Assembly: GCA_930367205.1 (NCBI GenBank)
Contig: OV884014.1
Coordinates: 118,055,768 to 118,119,767, forward strand
Length of the DNA stretch: 64,000 bases
Origin: Acanthosoma haemorrhoidale
Lineage: Eukaryota; Arthropoda; Insecta; Hemiptera; Acanthosomatidae
Reading direction: 5' to 3'
Part shown: in pieces, positions 13,201 through 29,474 of the stretch
Layout: every line of letters begins with the position of its first letter
How positions within the stretch are numbered: the stretch's first letter is position 1
Made by a program: the position numbers and the translations under genes
The notes under the pieces: model-generated
The model's input: only the letters and a program-made list of their open reading frames with translations
What the model was told of the DNA's origin: nothing
The model's database searches: none

Positions 13201-16200
13201 TGATGCTATCGTATGATTGAAGTCACGAGTGAATATAACATCAAATGATGTTGAATATGATTGTATAATGTATCATTAGCACTCATTGTTTCACGTGATA
13301 CGATCGTATGATTAAAGTTACGAGTAAATATAACATCAAATGATGTCGAATATGATAATGTACCGTATCATTAGCACTCATATTATCACGTGATACGATC
13401 GTATGATGAAAGTTACGAGTGAATATAACATCAAATGATGTTGAATATGATTGTATAATGTATCATTAGCACTCATTGTTTCACGTGATACGATCGTATG
13501 ATTAAAGTTACGAGTAAATATAACATCAAATGATGTCAAATATGATAATGTACCGAATCATTAGCACTCATTGTATCACGTGATACGATCTTATGATGAA
13601 AGTTACGAGTGAATATAACATCAAATGATGTTGATTATGATAGTGTACCTTATCATTGGCACTCATTATATCACGTGATAGATCGTATAATGAAAGTTAC
13701 GAGTGAATATACTATTAAATAATGTCGATTATGATAGTGTACCGCATCATTGGCACTAATTATAGCACGTGATACGATCGTATGATTAAAGTTACGAGTG
13801 AATATACTATTAAATGATGTCGATTATGATAGTGCACCGCATCATTGGCACTAATTGTATCATGTGATGCGATCGTATGATTAAAGTTACAAGTGAATAT
13901 AACATCAAATGATGTCGATTATAATAGTGTACCGCATCATTGGCACTCATTATATCACGTGATACTATCGTATGATTGAAGTTACGATTGAAGTTACTAA
14001 TAAATGATGTTGAATATAATAGTGCACCATATCATTAGCACTTATTGTATCATGTGATGCGATCGTATGATTAAAGTTACAAGTGAATATAACATCAAAT
14101 GATGTCGATTATAATAGTGTACCGCATCATTGGCACTCATTATATCACGTGATACTATCGTATGATTGAAGTTACGATTGAAGTTACTAATAAATGATGT
14201 TGAATAGGATTGTATAATGTATCATTAGCACTTATTGTTTCACGTGATACGATCGTATGATTAAAGTTACGATTGAAGTTACTAATAAATGATGTTGAAT
14301 ATAATAGTGCACCATATCATTAGCACTTATTGTATCATGTGATGCGATCGTATGGTTAAAGTTACAAGTGAATATAACATCAAATGATGTCGATTATAAT
14401 AGTGTACCGCATCATTGGCACTCATTATATCACGTGATACTATCGTATGATTGAAGTCACGAGTGAATATAACATCAAATAATGTTGAATATGATTGTAT
14501 AATGTATCATTAGCACTCATTGTTTCACGTGATATGATCGTATGATTAAAGTTACGAGTAAATATAACATCAAATGATGTTGAATATGATTGTATAATGT
14601 ATCATTAGCACTCATTGTTTCACGTGATACGATCGTATGATTAAAGTTACAGGTGAATATAACATCAAATGATGTCGATTATGATAGTGTACCGCATCAT
14701 TGGCACTCATTATATAACATGATGCTATCGTATGATTGAAGTCACGAGTGAATATAACATCAAATGATGTTGAATATGATTGTATAATGTATCATTAGCA
14801 CTCATTGTTTCACGTGATACGATCGTATGATTAAAGTTACGAGTAAATATAACATCAAATGATGTCGAATATGATAATGTACCGTATCATTAGCACTCAT
14901 ATTATCACGTGATACGATCGTATGATGAAAGTTACGAGTGAATATAACATCAAATGATGTTGAATATGATTGTATAATGTATCATTAGCACTCATTGTTT
15001 CACGTGATACGATCGTATGATTAAAGTTACGAGTAAATATAACATCAAATGATGTCAAATATGATAATGTACCGAATCATTAGCACTCATTGTATCACGT
15101 GATACGATCTTATGATGAAAGTTACGAGTGAATATAACATCAAATGATGTTGATTATGATAGTGTACCTTATCATTGGCACTCATTATATCACGTGATAG
15201 ATCGTATAATGAAAGTTACGAGTGAATATACTATTAAATAATGTCGATTATGATAGTGTACCGCATCATTGGCACTAATTATAGCACGTGATACGATCGT
15301 ATGATTGAAGTCATGAGTGAATATAACATCAAATGATGTCAATTATGATAGTGTTCCGTATCATAAGCACTCATTGTATCACGTGATACGATCGTATGAT
15401 GAAAGTTACAAGTAAATATACTATTAAATGATGTCGAATATGATAGTGTACCGCATCATTGGCACTCATTATATCACGTGATACTATCGTATGATTGAAG
15501 TCACGAGTGAATATAACATCAAATGATGCTAAATATGATTGTATAGTGTATCATTAGTACTCATTGTGTACCGCATGAGTCACGAGTGAATATAACATCA
15601 AATGGTGCTAAATATGATTGTAAAGTGTAGCATTGGCACTCATTGTTTCACGTGATACGATCGTATGATTAAAGTCACGAGTAAATATAACATCAAATAA
15701 TGTTGAATATGATTGTATAATGTATCATTAGTACTCATTGTTTCACGTGATATGATCGTATGATTAAAGTTACGAGTAAATATAACATCAAATAATGTTG
15801 AATATGATTGTATAATGTATCATTAGCACTCATTGTTTCACGTGATACGATCGTATGATTAAAGTTACAGGTGAATATAACATCAAATGATGTCGATTAT
15901 GATAGTGTACCGCATCATTGGCACTCATTATATCACGTGATACTATCGTATGATTGAAGTCACGAGTGAATATAACATCAAATGATGTCGATTATAATAG
16001 TGTACCGCATCATTGGCACTAATTATATCACGTGATACGATCGTATGATTGAAGTCAGGAGTGAATATAACATCAAATGATGTCAATTATGATAGTGTTC
16101 CGTATCATAAGCACTCATTGTATCACGTGATACGATCGTATGATGAAAGTTACAAGTAAATATACTATTAAATGATGTCGATTATGACAGTGTACCGTAC

Positions 16201-19200
16201 CATTGGCACTCATAGTATCACGTGATACGATCGTATGATTGAAGTCACGAATGAATATAACATCAAATGATGTCGATTATGATAGTGTACCGCATCATTA
16301 GCGCACATTGTATCACGTGATACGATCGTATGATTAAAGTTACGAGTGAAGATAACATCAAATGATGTTGAATATGATTGTATAATGTATCATTAGCACT
16401 CATTGTTTCACGTGATACGATCGTATGATTAAAGTTACAGGTGAATATAACATCAAATGATGTGGATTATGATAGTGTACCGCATCATTGGCACTCAATA
16501 TATCACGTGATACGATCGTATGATTGAAGTCACGAGTGAATATAACATCAAATAATGTTGAATATGATTGTATAATGTATCATTAGCACTCATTGTTTCA
16601 CGTGATACGATCGTTTGATTAAAGTTACAGGTGAATATAACATCAAATGATGTCGATTATGATAGTGTACCGCATCATTGGCACTCATTATATAACGTGA
16701 TGCTATCGTATGATTGAAGTCACGAGTGAATATAATATCAAATGATGCTAAATATAATTGTATAGTGTATCATTAGCACTCATTGTTTCACGTGATACGA
16801 TCGTATGATTAAAGTTACGAGTAAATATAACATCAAATGATGTCGAATATGATAATGTACCGTATCATTAGCACTCATATTATCACGTGATACGATCGTA
16901 TGATGAAAGTTACGAGTGAATATAACATCAAATGATGTTGAATATGATTGTATAATGTATCATTAGCACTCATTGTTTCACGTGATACGATCGTATGATT
17001 AAAGTTACGAGTAAATATAACATCAAATGATGTCAAATATGATAATGTACCGTATCATTAGCACTCATTGTATCACGTGATACGATCTTATGATGAAAGT
17101 TACGAGTGAATATAACATCAAATGATGTTGATTATGATAGTGTACCTTATCATTGGCACTCATTATATCACGTGATAGATCGTATAATGAAAGTTACGAG
17201 TGAATATACTATTAAATAATGTCGATTATGATAGTGTACCGCATCATTGGCACTAATTATATCACGTGATACGATCGTATGATTGAAGTCATGAGTGAAT
17301 ATAACATCAAATGATGTCAATTATGATAGTGTTCCGTATCATAAGCACTCATTGTATCACGTGATACGATCGTATGATGAAAGTTACAAGTAAATATACT
17401 ATTAAATGATGTCGAATATGATAGTGTACCGCATCATTGGCACTTATTATATCACGTGATACTATCGTATGATTGAAGTCACGAGTGAATATAACATCAA
17501 ATGATGCTAAATATGATTGTATAGTGTATCATTAGTACTCATTGTGTACCGCATGAGTCACGAGTGAATATAACATCAAATGGTGCTAAATATGATTGTA
17601 AAGTGTAGCATTGGCACTCATTGTTTCACGTGATACGATCGTATGATTAAAGTCACGAGTAAATATAACATCAAATAATGTTGAATATGATTGTATAATG
17701 TATCATTAGCACTCATTGTTTCACGTGATATGATCGTATGATTAAAGTTACGAGTAAATATAACATCAAATAATGTTGAATATGATTGTATAATGTATCA
17801 TTAGCACTCATTGTTTCACGTGATACGATCGTATGATTAAAGTTACAGGTGAATATAACATCAAATGATGTCGATTATGATAGTGTACCGCATCATTGGC
17901 ACTCATTATATCACGTGATACTATCGTATGATTGAAGTCACGAGTGAATATAACATCAAATAATGCTAAATATGATTGTAAAGTGTAGTATTGACACTCA
18001 TTGTATCACGAGATACGATCGTATGATTGAAGTCACGAGTGAATATAACATCAAATAATGCTAAATATGATTGTATAGTGTAGCATTGACACTCATTGTA
18101 TCACGAGATACGATCGTATGATTAAAGTCACGAGTGAATATAACATCAAATGATGTTGAATATGATTGTATAATGTATCATTAGCACTCATTGTTTCACG
18201 TGATACGATCGTATGATTAAAGTTACGAGTGAATATACTATTAAATGATGTCGATTATGATAGTGCACCGCATCATTGGCACTAATTGTATCATGTGATG
18301 CGATCGTATGATTAAAGTTACAAGTGAATATAACATCAAATGATGTCGATTATAATAGTGTACCGCATCATTGGCACTCATTATATCACGTGATACTATC
18401 GTATGATTGAAGTTACGATTGAAGTTACTAATAAATGATGTTGAATATAATAGTGCACCATATCATTAGCACTTATTGTATCATGTGATGCGATCGTATG
18501 ATTAAAGTTACAAGTGAATATAACATCAAATGATGTCGATTATAATAGTGTACCGCATCATTGGCACTCATTATATCACGTGATACTATCGTATGATTGA
18601 AGTTACGATTGAAGTTACTAATAAATGATGTTGAATAGGATTGTATAATGTATCATTAGCACTTATTGTTTCACGTGATACGATCGTATGATTAAAGTTA
18701 CGATTGAAGTTACTAATAAATGATGTTGAATATAATAGTGCACCATATCATTAGCACTTATTGTATCATGTGATGCGATCGTATGGTTAAAGTTACAAGT
18801 GAATATAACATCAAATGATGTCGATTATAATAGTGTACCGCATCATTGGCACTCATTATATCACGTGATACTATCGTATGATTGAAGTCACGAGTGAATA
18901 TAACATCAAATAATGTTGAATATGATTGTATAATGTATCATTAGCACTCATTGTTTCACGTGATACGATCGTATGATTAAAGTTACGAGTAAATATAACA
19001 TCAAATGATGTTGAATATGATTGTATAATGTATCATTAGCACTCATTGTTTCACGTGATACGATCGTATGATTAAAGTTACAGGTGAATATAACATCAAA
19101 TGATGTCGATTATGATAGTGTACCGCATCATTGGCACTCATTATATAACGTGATGCTATCGTATGATTGAAGTCACGAGTGAATATAACATCAAATGATG

Positions 19201-22200
19201 TTGAATATGATTGTATAATGTATCATTAGCACTCATTGTTTCACGTGATACGATCGTATGATTAAAGTTACGAGTAAATATAACATCAAATGATGTCAAA
19301 TATGATAATGTACCGAATCATTAGCACTCATTGTATCACGTGATACGATCTTATGATGAAAGTTACGAGTGAATATAACATCAAATGATGTTGATTATGA
19401 TAGTGTACCTTATCATTGGCACTCATTATATCACGTGATAGATCGTATAATGAAAGTTACGAGTGAATATACTATTAAATAATGTCGATTATGATAGTGT
19501 ACCGCATCATTGGCACTAATTATATCACGTGATACGATCGTATGATTGAAGTCATGAGTGAATATAACATCAAATGATGTCAATTATGATAGTGTTCCGT
19601 ATCATAAGCACTCATTGTATCACGTGATACGATCGTATGATGAAAGTTACAAGTAAATATACTATTAAATGATGTCGAATATGATAGTGTACCGCATCAT
19701 TGGCACTTATTATATCACGTGATACTATCGTATGATTGAAGTCACGAGTGAATATAACATCAAATGATGCTAAATATGATTGTATAGTGTATCATTAGTA
19801 CTCATTGTGTACCGCATGAGTCACGAGTGAATATAACATCAAATGGTGCTAAATATGATTGTAAAGTGTAGCATTGGCACTCATTGTTTCACGTGATACG
19901 ATCGTATGATTAAAGTCACGAGTAAATATAACATCAAATAATGTTGAATATGATTGTATAATGTATCATTAGTACTCATTGTTTCACGTGATATGATCGT
20001 ATGATTAAAGTTACGAGTAAATATAACATCAAATAATGTTGAATATGATTGTATAATGTATCATTAGCACTCATTGTTTCACGTGATACGATCGTATGAT
20101 TAAAGTTACAGGTGAATATAACATCAAATGATGTCGATTATGATAGTGTACCGCATCATTGGCACTCATTATATCACGTGATACTATCGTATGATTGAAG
20201 TCACGAGTGAATATAACATCAAATAATGCTAAATATGATTGTAAAGTGTAGTATTGACACTCATTGTATCACGAGATACGATCGTATGATTGAAGTCACG
20301 AGTGAATATAACATCAAATAATGCTAAATATGATTGTATAGTGTAGCATTGACACTCATTGTATCACGAGATACGATCGTATGATTAAAGTCACGAGTGA
20401 ATATAACATCAAATGATGTTGAATATGATTGTATAATGTATCATTAGCACTCATTGTTTCACGTGATACGATCGTATGATTAAAGTTACGAGTGAATATA
20501 CTATTAAATGATGTCGATTATGATAGTGCACCGCATCATTGGCACTAATTGTATCATGTGATGCGATCGTATGATTAAAGTTACAAGTGAATATAACATC
20601 AAATGATGTCGATTATAATAGTGTACCGCATCATTGGCACTCATTATATCACGTGATACTATCGTATGATTGAAGTTACGATTGAAGTTACTAATAAATG
20701 ATGTTGAATAGGATTGTATAATGTATCATTAGCACTTATTGTTTCACGTGATACGATCGTATGATTAAAGTTACGATTGAAGTTACTAATAAATGATGTT
20801 GAATATAATAGTGCACCATATCATTAGCACTTATTGTATCATGTGATGCGATCGTATGATTAAAGTTACAAGTGAATATAACATCAAATGATGTCGATTA
20901 TGATAGTGTACCGCATCATTGGCACTCATTATATAACGTGATGCTATCGTATGATTGAAGTCACGAGTGAATATAACATCAAATGATGCTAAATATAATT
21001 GTATAGTGTATCATTAGCACTCATTGTTTCACGTGATGCGATCGTATGATTAAAGTTACAAGTGAATATAACATCAAATGATGTCGATTATAATAGTGTA
21101 CCGCATCATTGGCACTCATTATATAACGTGATGCTATCGTATGATTGAAGTCACGAGTGAATATAACATCAAATGATGCTAAATATAATTGTATAGTGTA
21201 TCATTAGCACTCATTGCTTCACGTGATACGATCGTATGATTAAAGTTACGAGTAAATATAACATCAAATGATGTCGAATATGATAATGTACCGTATCATT
21301 AGCACTCATATTATCACGTGATACGATCGTATGATGAAAGTTACGAGTGAATATAACATCAAATGATGTTGAATATGATTGTATAATGTATCATTAGCAC
21401 TCATTGTTTCACGTGATACGATCGTATGATTAAAGTTACGAGTAAATATAACATCAAATGATGTCAAATATGATAATGTACCGAATCATTAGCACTCATT
21501 GTATCACGTGATACGATCTTATGATGAAAGTTACGAGTGAATATAACATCAAATGATGTTGATTATTATAGTGTACCTTATCATTGGCACTCATTATATC
21601 ACGTGATAGATCGTATAATGAAAGTTACGAGTGAATATACTATTAAATAATGTCGATTATGATAGTGTACCGCATCATTGGCACTAATTATATCACGTGA
21701 TACGATCGTATGATAGAAGTCACGAGTGAATATAACATCAAATGATGTCAATTATGATAGTGTTCCGTATCATAAGCACTCATTGTATCACGTGATACGA
21801 TCGTATGATGAAAGTTACAAGTAAATATACTATTAAATGATGTCGATTATGACAGTGTACCGTACCATTGGCACTCATAGTATCACGTGATACGATCGTA
21901 TGATTAAAGTTACAGGTGAATATAACATCAAATGATGCTAAATATAATTGTATAGTGTATCATTAGCACTCATTGCTTCACGTGATACGATCGTATGATT
22001 GAAGTCACGAGTGAATATAACATCAAATAATGTTGAATATGATTGTATAATGTATCATTAGCACTCATTGTTTTACGTGATACGATCGTTTGATTAAAGT
22101 TACAGGTGAATATAACATCAAATGATGTCGATTATGATAGTGTACCGCATCATTGGCACTCATTATATAACGTGATGCTATCGTATGATTGAAGTCACGA

Positions 22201-24358
22201 GTGAATATAACATCAAATGATGCTAAATATAATTGTATAGTGTATCATTAGCACTCATTGTTTCACGTGATACGATCGTATGATTAAAGTTACGAGTAAA
22301 TATAACATCAAATGATGTCGAATATGATAATGTACCGTATCATTAGCACTCATATTATCACGTGATACGATCGTATGATGAAAGTTACGAGTGAATATAA
22401 CATCAAATGATGTTGAATATGATTGTATAATGTATCATTGCCACTCATTGTTTCACGTGATACGATCGTATGATTAAAGTTACGAGTAAATATAACATCA
22501 AATGATGTCAAATATGATAATGTACCGAATCATTAGCACTCATTGTATCACGTGATACGATCTTATGATGAAAGTTACGAGTGAATATAACATCAAATGA
22601 TGTTGATTATGATAGTGTACCTTATCATGGGCACTCATTATATCACGTGATAGATCGTATAATGAAAGTTATGAGTGAATATACTATTAAATAATGTCGA
22701 TTATGATAGTGTACCGCATCATTGGCACTAATTATAGCACGTGAAACGATCGTATGATTGAAGTCACGAGTGAATATAACATCAAATGATGTCAATTATG
22801 ATAGTGTTCCGTATCATAAGCACGCATTGTATCACGTGATACGATCGTATGATTGAAGTCACGAGTGAATATAACATCAAATGATGCTAAATATAATTGT
22901 ATAGTGTATCATTAGCACTCATTGCTTCACGTGATACGATCGTATGATTAAAGTTACGATTGGAGATACTAATAAATGACGTTGAATATAATAGTGCACC
23001 ATATCATTAGCACTTATTGTATCATGTGATGTGATCGTATGATTAAAGTTACAAGTGAATATAACATCAAATGATGTCGATTATAATAGTGTACCACATC
23101 ATTGGCACTCATTATATCACGTGATACGATCGTATGATTGAAGTCATGAGTGAATATAATATCAAATGATGTCAATTATGATAGTGTTGCGTATCATAAG
23201 CACTCATTGTTTCACGTGATACGATCGTATGATTAAAGTTAAGATTGGAGATACTAATAAATGATATTGAATATAATAGGGCACCATATCATTAGCACTT
23301 ATTGTATCATGTGATGCGATCGTATGATTAAAGTTACAAGTGAATATAACATCAAATAATGCTAAATATGATTGTATAGTGTATCATTGACACTCATTGT
23401 TTCACGTGATACGATCGTATGATTAAAGTCACGAGTAAATATAACATCAAATAATGTTGAATATGATTGTATAATGTATCATTAGCACTCATTGTTTCAC
23501 GTGATACGATCGTATGATTAAAGTTACGATTGAAGTTACTAATAAATGATGTTGAATATAATAGTGCACCATATCATTAGCACTTATTGTATCATGTGAT
23601 GCGATCGTATGATTAAAGTTACAAGTGAATATAACATCAAATGATGTCGATTATAATAGTGTACCGCATCATTGGCACTCATTATATCACGTGATACTAT
23701 CGTATGATTGAAGTCACGAGTGAATATAACATCAAATAATGCTAAATATGATTGTATAGTGTAGCATTGACACTCATTGTATCACGAGATACGATCGTAT
23801 GATTGAAGTAACGAGTGAATATAACATCAAATGATGTTGAATATGATTGTATAATGTATCATTAGCACTCATTGTTTCACGTGATACGATCGTATGATTA
23901 AAGTTACAGGTGAATATAACATCAAATGATGTCGATTATGATAGTGTACCGCGTCATTGGCACTCATTATATAACGTGATGCTATCGTATGATTGAAGTC
24001 ACGAGTGAATATAACATCAAATGATGCTAAATATAATTGTATAGTGTATCATTAGCACTCATTGCTTCACGTGATACGATCGTATGATTAAAGTTACGAG
24101 TAAATATAACATCAAATGATGTCGAATATGATAATGTACCGTATCATTAGCACTCATTGTTTCACGTGATACGATCGTATGATTAAAGTTACGAGTAAAT
24201 ATAACATCAAATGATGTCAAATATGATAATGTACCGAATCATTAGCACTCATTGTATCACGTGATACGATCTTATGATGAAAGTTACGAGTGAATATAAC
24301 ATCAAATGATGTTGATTATTATAGTGTACCTTATCATTGGCACTCATTATATCACGTG

Positions 24359-25592
24359 ATAGATCGTATAATGAAAGTTACGAGTGAATATACTATTAAA
24401 TAATGTCGATTATGATAGTGTACCGCATCATTGGCACTAATTATATCACGTGATACGATCGTATGATTGAAGTCACGAGTGAATATAACATCAAATGATG
24501 TCAATTATGATAGTGTTCCGTATCATAAGCACTCATTGTATCACGTGATACGATCGTATGATGAAAGTTACAAGTAAATATACTATTAAATGATGTCGAT
24601 TATGACAGTGTACCGTACCATTGGCACTCATAGTATCACGTGATACGATCGTATGATTGAAGTCACGAATGAATATAACATCAAATGATGTCGATTATGA
24701 TAGTGTACCGCATCATTAGCACACATTGTATCACGTGATACGATCGTATGATTAAAGTTACGAGTGAAGATAACATCAAATGATGTTGAATATGATTGTA
24801 TAATGTATCATTAGCACTTATTGTTTCACGTGATACGATCGTATGATTAAAGTTACAGGTGAATATAACATCAAATGATGTGGATTATGATAGTGTACCG
24901 CATCATTGGCACTCAATATATCACGTGATACGATCGTATGATTGAAGTCACGAGTGAATATAACATCAAATAATGTTGAATATGATTGTATAATGTATCA
25001 TTAGCACTCATTGTTTCACGTGATACGATCGTTTGATTAAAGTTACAGGTGAATATAACATCAAATGATGTCGATTATGATAGTGTACCGCATCATTGGC
25101 ACTCATTATATAACGTGATGCTATCGTATGATTGAAGTCACGAGTGAATATAACATCAAATGATGCTAAATATAATTGTATAGTGTATCATTAGCACTCA
25201 TTGTTTCACGTGATACGATCGTATGATTAAAGTTACGAGTAAATATAACATCAAATGATGTCGAATATGATAATGTACCGTATCATTAGCACTCATATTA
25301 TCACGTGATACGATCGTATGATGAAAGTTACGAGTGAATATAACATCAAATGATGTTGAATATGATTGTATAATGTATCATTAGCACTCATTGTTTCACG
25401 TGATACGATCGTATGATTAAAGTTACGAGTAAATATAACATCAAATGATGTCAAATATGATAATGTACCGTATCATTAGCACTCATTGTATCACGTGATA
25501 CGATCTTATGATGAAAGTTACGAGTGAATATAACATCAAATGATGTTGATTATGATAGTGTACCTTATCATTGGCACTCATTATATCACGTG
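24359..25592. repeat. 13-monomer (1234-bp) module
   Basis: Marker-to-marker distance and unit order match the representative copy at 29475. Here the gtaccg unit before the second marker reads gtaccgtatc and not gtaccgaatc. Confidence 0.8.
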
Positions 25593-25632
25593 ATAGATCG
25601 TATAATGAAAGTTACGAGTGAATATACTATTA

Positions 25633-26297
25633 AATAATGTCGATTATGATAGTGTACCGCATCATTGGCACTAATTATAGCACGTGATACGATCGTATGA
25701 TTGAAGTCACGAGTGAATATAACATCAAATGATGTCAATTATGATAGTGTTCCGTATCATAAGCACGCATTGTATCACGTGATACGATCGTATGATGAAA
25801 GTTACAAGTAAATATACTATTAAATGATGTCCATTATGACAGTGTACCGTACCATTGGCACTCATAGTATCACGTGATACGATCGTATGATTGAAGTCAC
25901 GAATGAATATAACATCAAATGATGTCGATTATGATAGTGTACCGCATCATTAGCACTCATTGTATCACGAGATACGATGGTATGATTGAAGTCACGAGTG
26001 AATATAACATCAAATAATGCTAAATATGATTGTATAGTGTAGCATTGACACTCATTGTATCACGAGATACGATCGTATGATTAAAGTCACGAGTGAATAT
26101 ACTATAAAATGATGTATATTATGATAGTGTACCACATCATAAGCACTCATTGTATCACGTGATACGATCGTATGATGAAAGTTACGAGTGAATATAACAT
26201 CAAATGATGTCGAATAGGATTGTATAATGTATCATTAGCACTTATTGTTTCACGTGATACGATCGTATGATTAAAGTTACGAGTGAATATACTATTA
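25633..26297. repeat. 7-monomer (665-bp) module, third locus
   Basis: The unit order is the same as at 2180-2844. The following aataatgtcg start is exactly 665 bp on (26298). There a second copy begins but is cut short after about two units, near 26480, by a fusion to a gttgaatatgattg unit. Confidence 0.8.
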
Positions 26298-28189
26298 AAT
26301 AATGTCGATTATGATAGTGTACCGCATCATTGGCACTAATTATAGCACGTGATACGATCGTATGATTGAAGTCACGAGTGAATATAACATCAAATGATGT
26401 CAATTATGATAGTGTTCCGTATCATAAGCACGCATTGTATCACGTGATACGATCGTATGATGAAAGTTACAAGTAAATATACTATTAAATGATGTTGAAT
26501 ATGATTGTATAATGTATCATTAGCACTCATTGTATCACGAGATAAGATCGTATGATTGAAGTCACGAGTGAATATACTATAAAATGATGTCGATTATGAT
26601 AGTGTACCACATCATTGGCACTCATTATATCACGTGATACGATTGTATGATTGAAGTTACGAGTGAATATAACATCAAATGATTTCGAATATGATAATGA
26701 ACCGCATCATTGGCAATCATTATATCACGTGATACCATCATATGATTGAAGTCACGAGTGAATATAACATCAAATGATGTTGGATATGATTGTATAATGT
26801 ATCATTAGCACTCATTGTTTCACGTGATACGATCGTATGATTAAAGTTACAGGTGAATATAATATCAATTGTTGTCGTATATGATAGCGCACCATATCAT
26901 TAGCACTTATTGTATCATGTAATGTGATCGTATGATTGAAGTCACGAGTGAATATAACATCAAATAATGCTAAATATGATTGTATAGTGTAGCATTGACA
27001 CTCATTGTATCAGGAGATACGATCGTATGATTAAAGTCACGAGTGAATATTCTATAAAATGATGTCGATTATGATAGTGTACCACATCATTGGCACTCAT
27101 TATATCACGTGATACGATCGTATCATTGAAGTCACGAGTGAATATAATATCAAATGATGTCAATTATGATAGTGTTGCGTATCATAAGCACTCATTGTAT
27201 CACGTGATACGATCGTATGATAAAAGTTACGAGTGAATATAACATCAAATGATGTCGAATAGGATTGTATAGTATATCATTAGCACTTATTGTTTTACGT
27301 GATACGATCGTATGATTAAAGTTACGATTGGAGATACTAATAAATGATGTTGAATATAATAGTGCACCATATCATTAGCACTTATTGTATCATGTGATGT
27401 GATCGTATGATTAAAGTTACAAGTGAATATAACATCAAATGATGTCGATTATAATAGTGTACCACATCATTGGCACTCATTATATCACGTGATACGATCG
27501 TATGATTGAAGTCATGAGTGAATATAATATCAAATGATGTCAATTATGATAGTGTTGCGTATCATAAGCACTCATTGTTTCACGTGATACGATCGTATGA
27601 TTAAAGTTAAGATTGGAGATACTAATAAATGATATTGAATATAATAGTGCACCATATCATTAGCACTTATTGTATCATGTGATGCGATCGTATGATTAAA
27701 GTTACAAGTGAATATAACATCAAATGATGTAAATTATAATAGTGTACCGCATCATTGGCACTCATTATATCACGTGATAATATCGTATGATTGAAGTCAC
27801 GAGTGAATATAACATCAAATAATGCTAAATATGATTGTATAATGTATCATTAGCACTTATTGTTTCACGTGATACGATCGTATGATTAAAGTTACGATTG
27901 AAGTTACTAATAAATGATGTTGAATATAATAGTGCACCATATCATTAGCACTTACTGTATCATGTGATGCGATCGTATGATTAAAGTTACAAGTGAATAT
28001 AACATCAAATGATGTCGATTATAATAGTGTACCGCATCATTGGCACTCATTATATCACGTGATTCTATCGTATGATTGAAGTCACGAGTGAATATAACAT
28101 CAAATGATGTTGAATATGATTGTATAATGTATCATTAGCACTCATTGTATCACGAGATAAGATCGTATGATTGAAGTCACGAGTGAATA

Positions 28190-28285
28190 TACTATAAAAT
28201 GATGTCGATTATGATAGTGTACCACATCATTGGCACTCATTATATCACGTGATACGATCGTATGATTGAAGTTACTAATAAATGA
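28190..28285. repeat. Family A monomer with a 12-bp deletion
   Basis: Near 28261 the sequence reads tatgattgaagttactaata. The related unit at about 5480 has an extra ttacgattgaag between the two gaag words. The loss removes one copy of the short direct repeat gattgaagtta, as expected from replication slippage. It accounts for the marker spacing 25593-29475 being 12 bp short of whole units. Confidence 0.85.
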
Positions 28286-29474
28286 TGTTGAATATAATAG
28301 TGCACCATATCATTAGCACTTATTGTATCATGTGATGCGATCGTATGATTAAAGTTACAAGTGAATATAACATCAAATGATGTCGATTATAATAGTGTAC
28401 CGCATCATTGGCACTCATTATATCACGTGATACTATCGTATGATTGAAGTTACGATTGAAGTTACTAATAAATGATGTTGAATAGGATTGTATAATGTAT
28501 CATTAGCACTTATTGTTTCACGTGATACGATCGTATGATTAAAGTTACGATTGAAGTTACTAATAAATGATGTTGAATATAATAGTGCACCATATCATTA
28601 GCACTTATTGTATCATGTGATGCGATCGTATGGTTAAAGTTACAAGTGAATATAACATCAAATGATGTCGATTATAATAGTGTACCGCATCATTGGCACT
28701 CATTATATCACGTGATACTATCGTATGATTGAAGTCACGAGTGAATATAACATCAAATAAGGCTAAATATGATTGTATAGTGTAGCATTGACACTCATTG
28801 TATCACGAGATACGATCGTATGATTGAAGTAACGAGTGAATATAACATCAAATGATGTTGAATATGATTGTATAATGTATCATTAGCACTCATTGTTTCA
28901 CGTGATACGATCGTATGATTAAAGTTACAGGTGAATATAACATCAAATGATGTCGATTATGATAGTGTACCGCATCATTGGCACTCATTATATAACATGA
29001 TGCTATCGTATGATTGAAGTCACGAGTGAATATAACATCAAATGATGCTAAATATAATTGTATAGTGTATCATTAGCACTCATTGCTTCACGTGATACGA
29101 TCGTATGATTAAAGTTACGAGTAAATATAACATCAAATGATGTCGAATATGATAATGTACCGTATCATTAGCACTCATATTATCACGTGATACGATCGTA
29201 TGATGAAAGTTACGAGTGAATATAACATCAAATGATGTTGAATATGATTGTATAATGTATCATTAGCACTCATTGTTTCACGTGATACGATCGTATGATT
29301 AAAGTTACGAGTAAATATAACATCAAATGATGTCAAATATGATAATGTACCGAATCATTAGCACTCATTGTATCACGTGATACGATCTTATGATGAAAGT
29401 TACGAGTGAATATAACATCAAATGATGTTGATTATTATAGTGTACCTTATCATTGGCACTCATTATATCACGTG

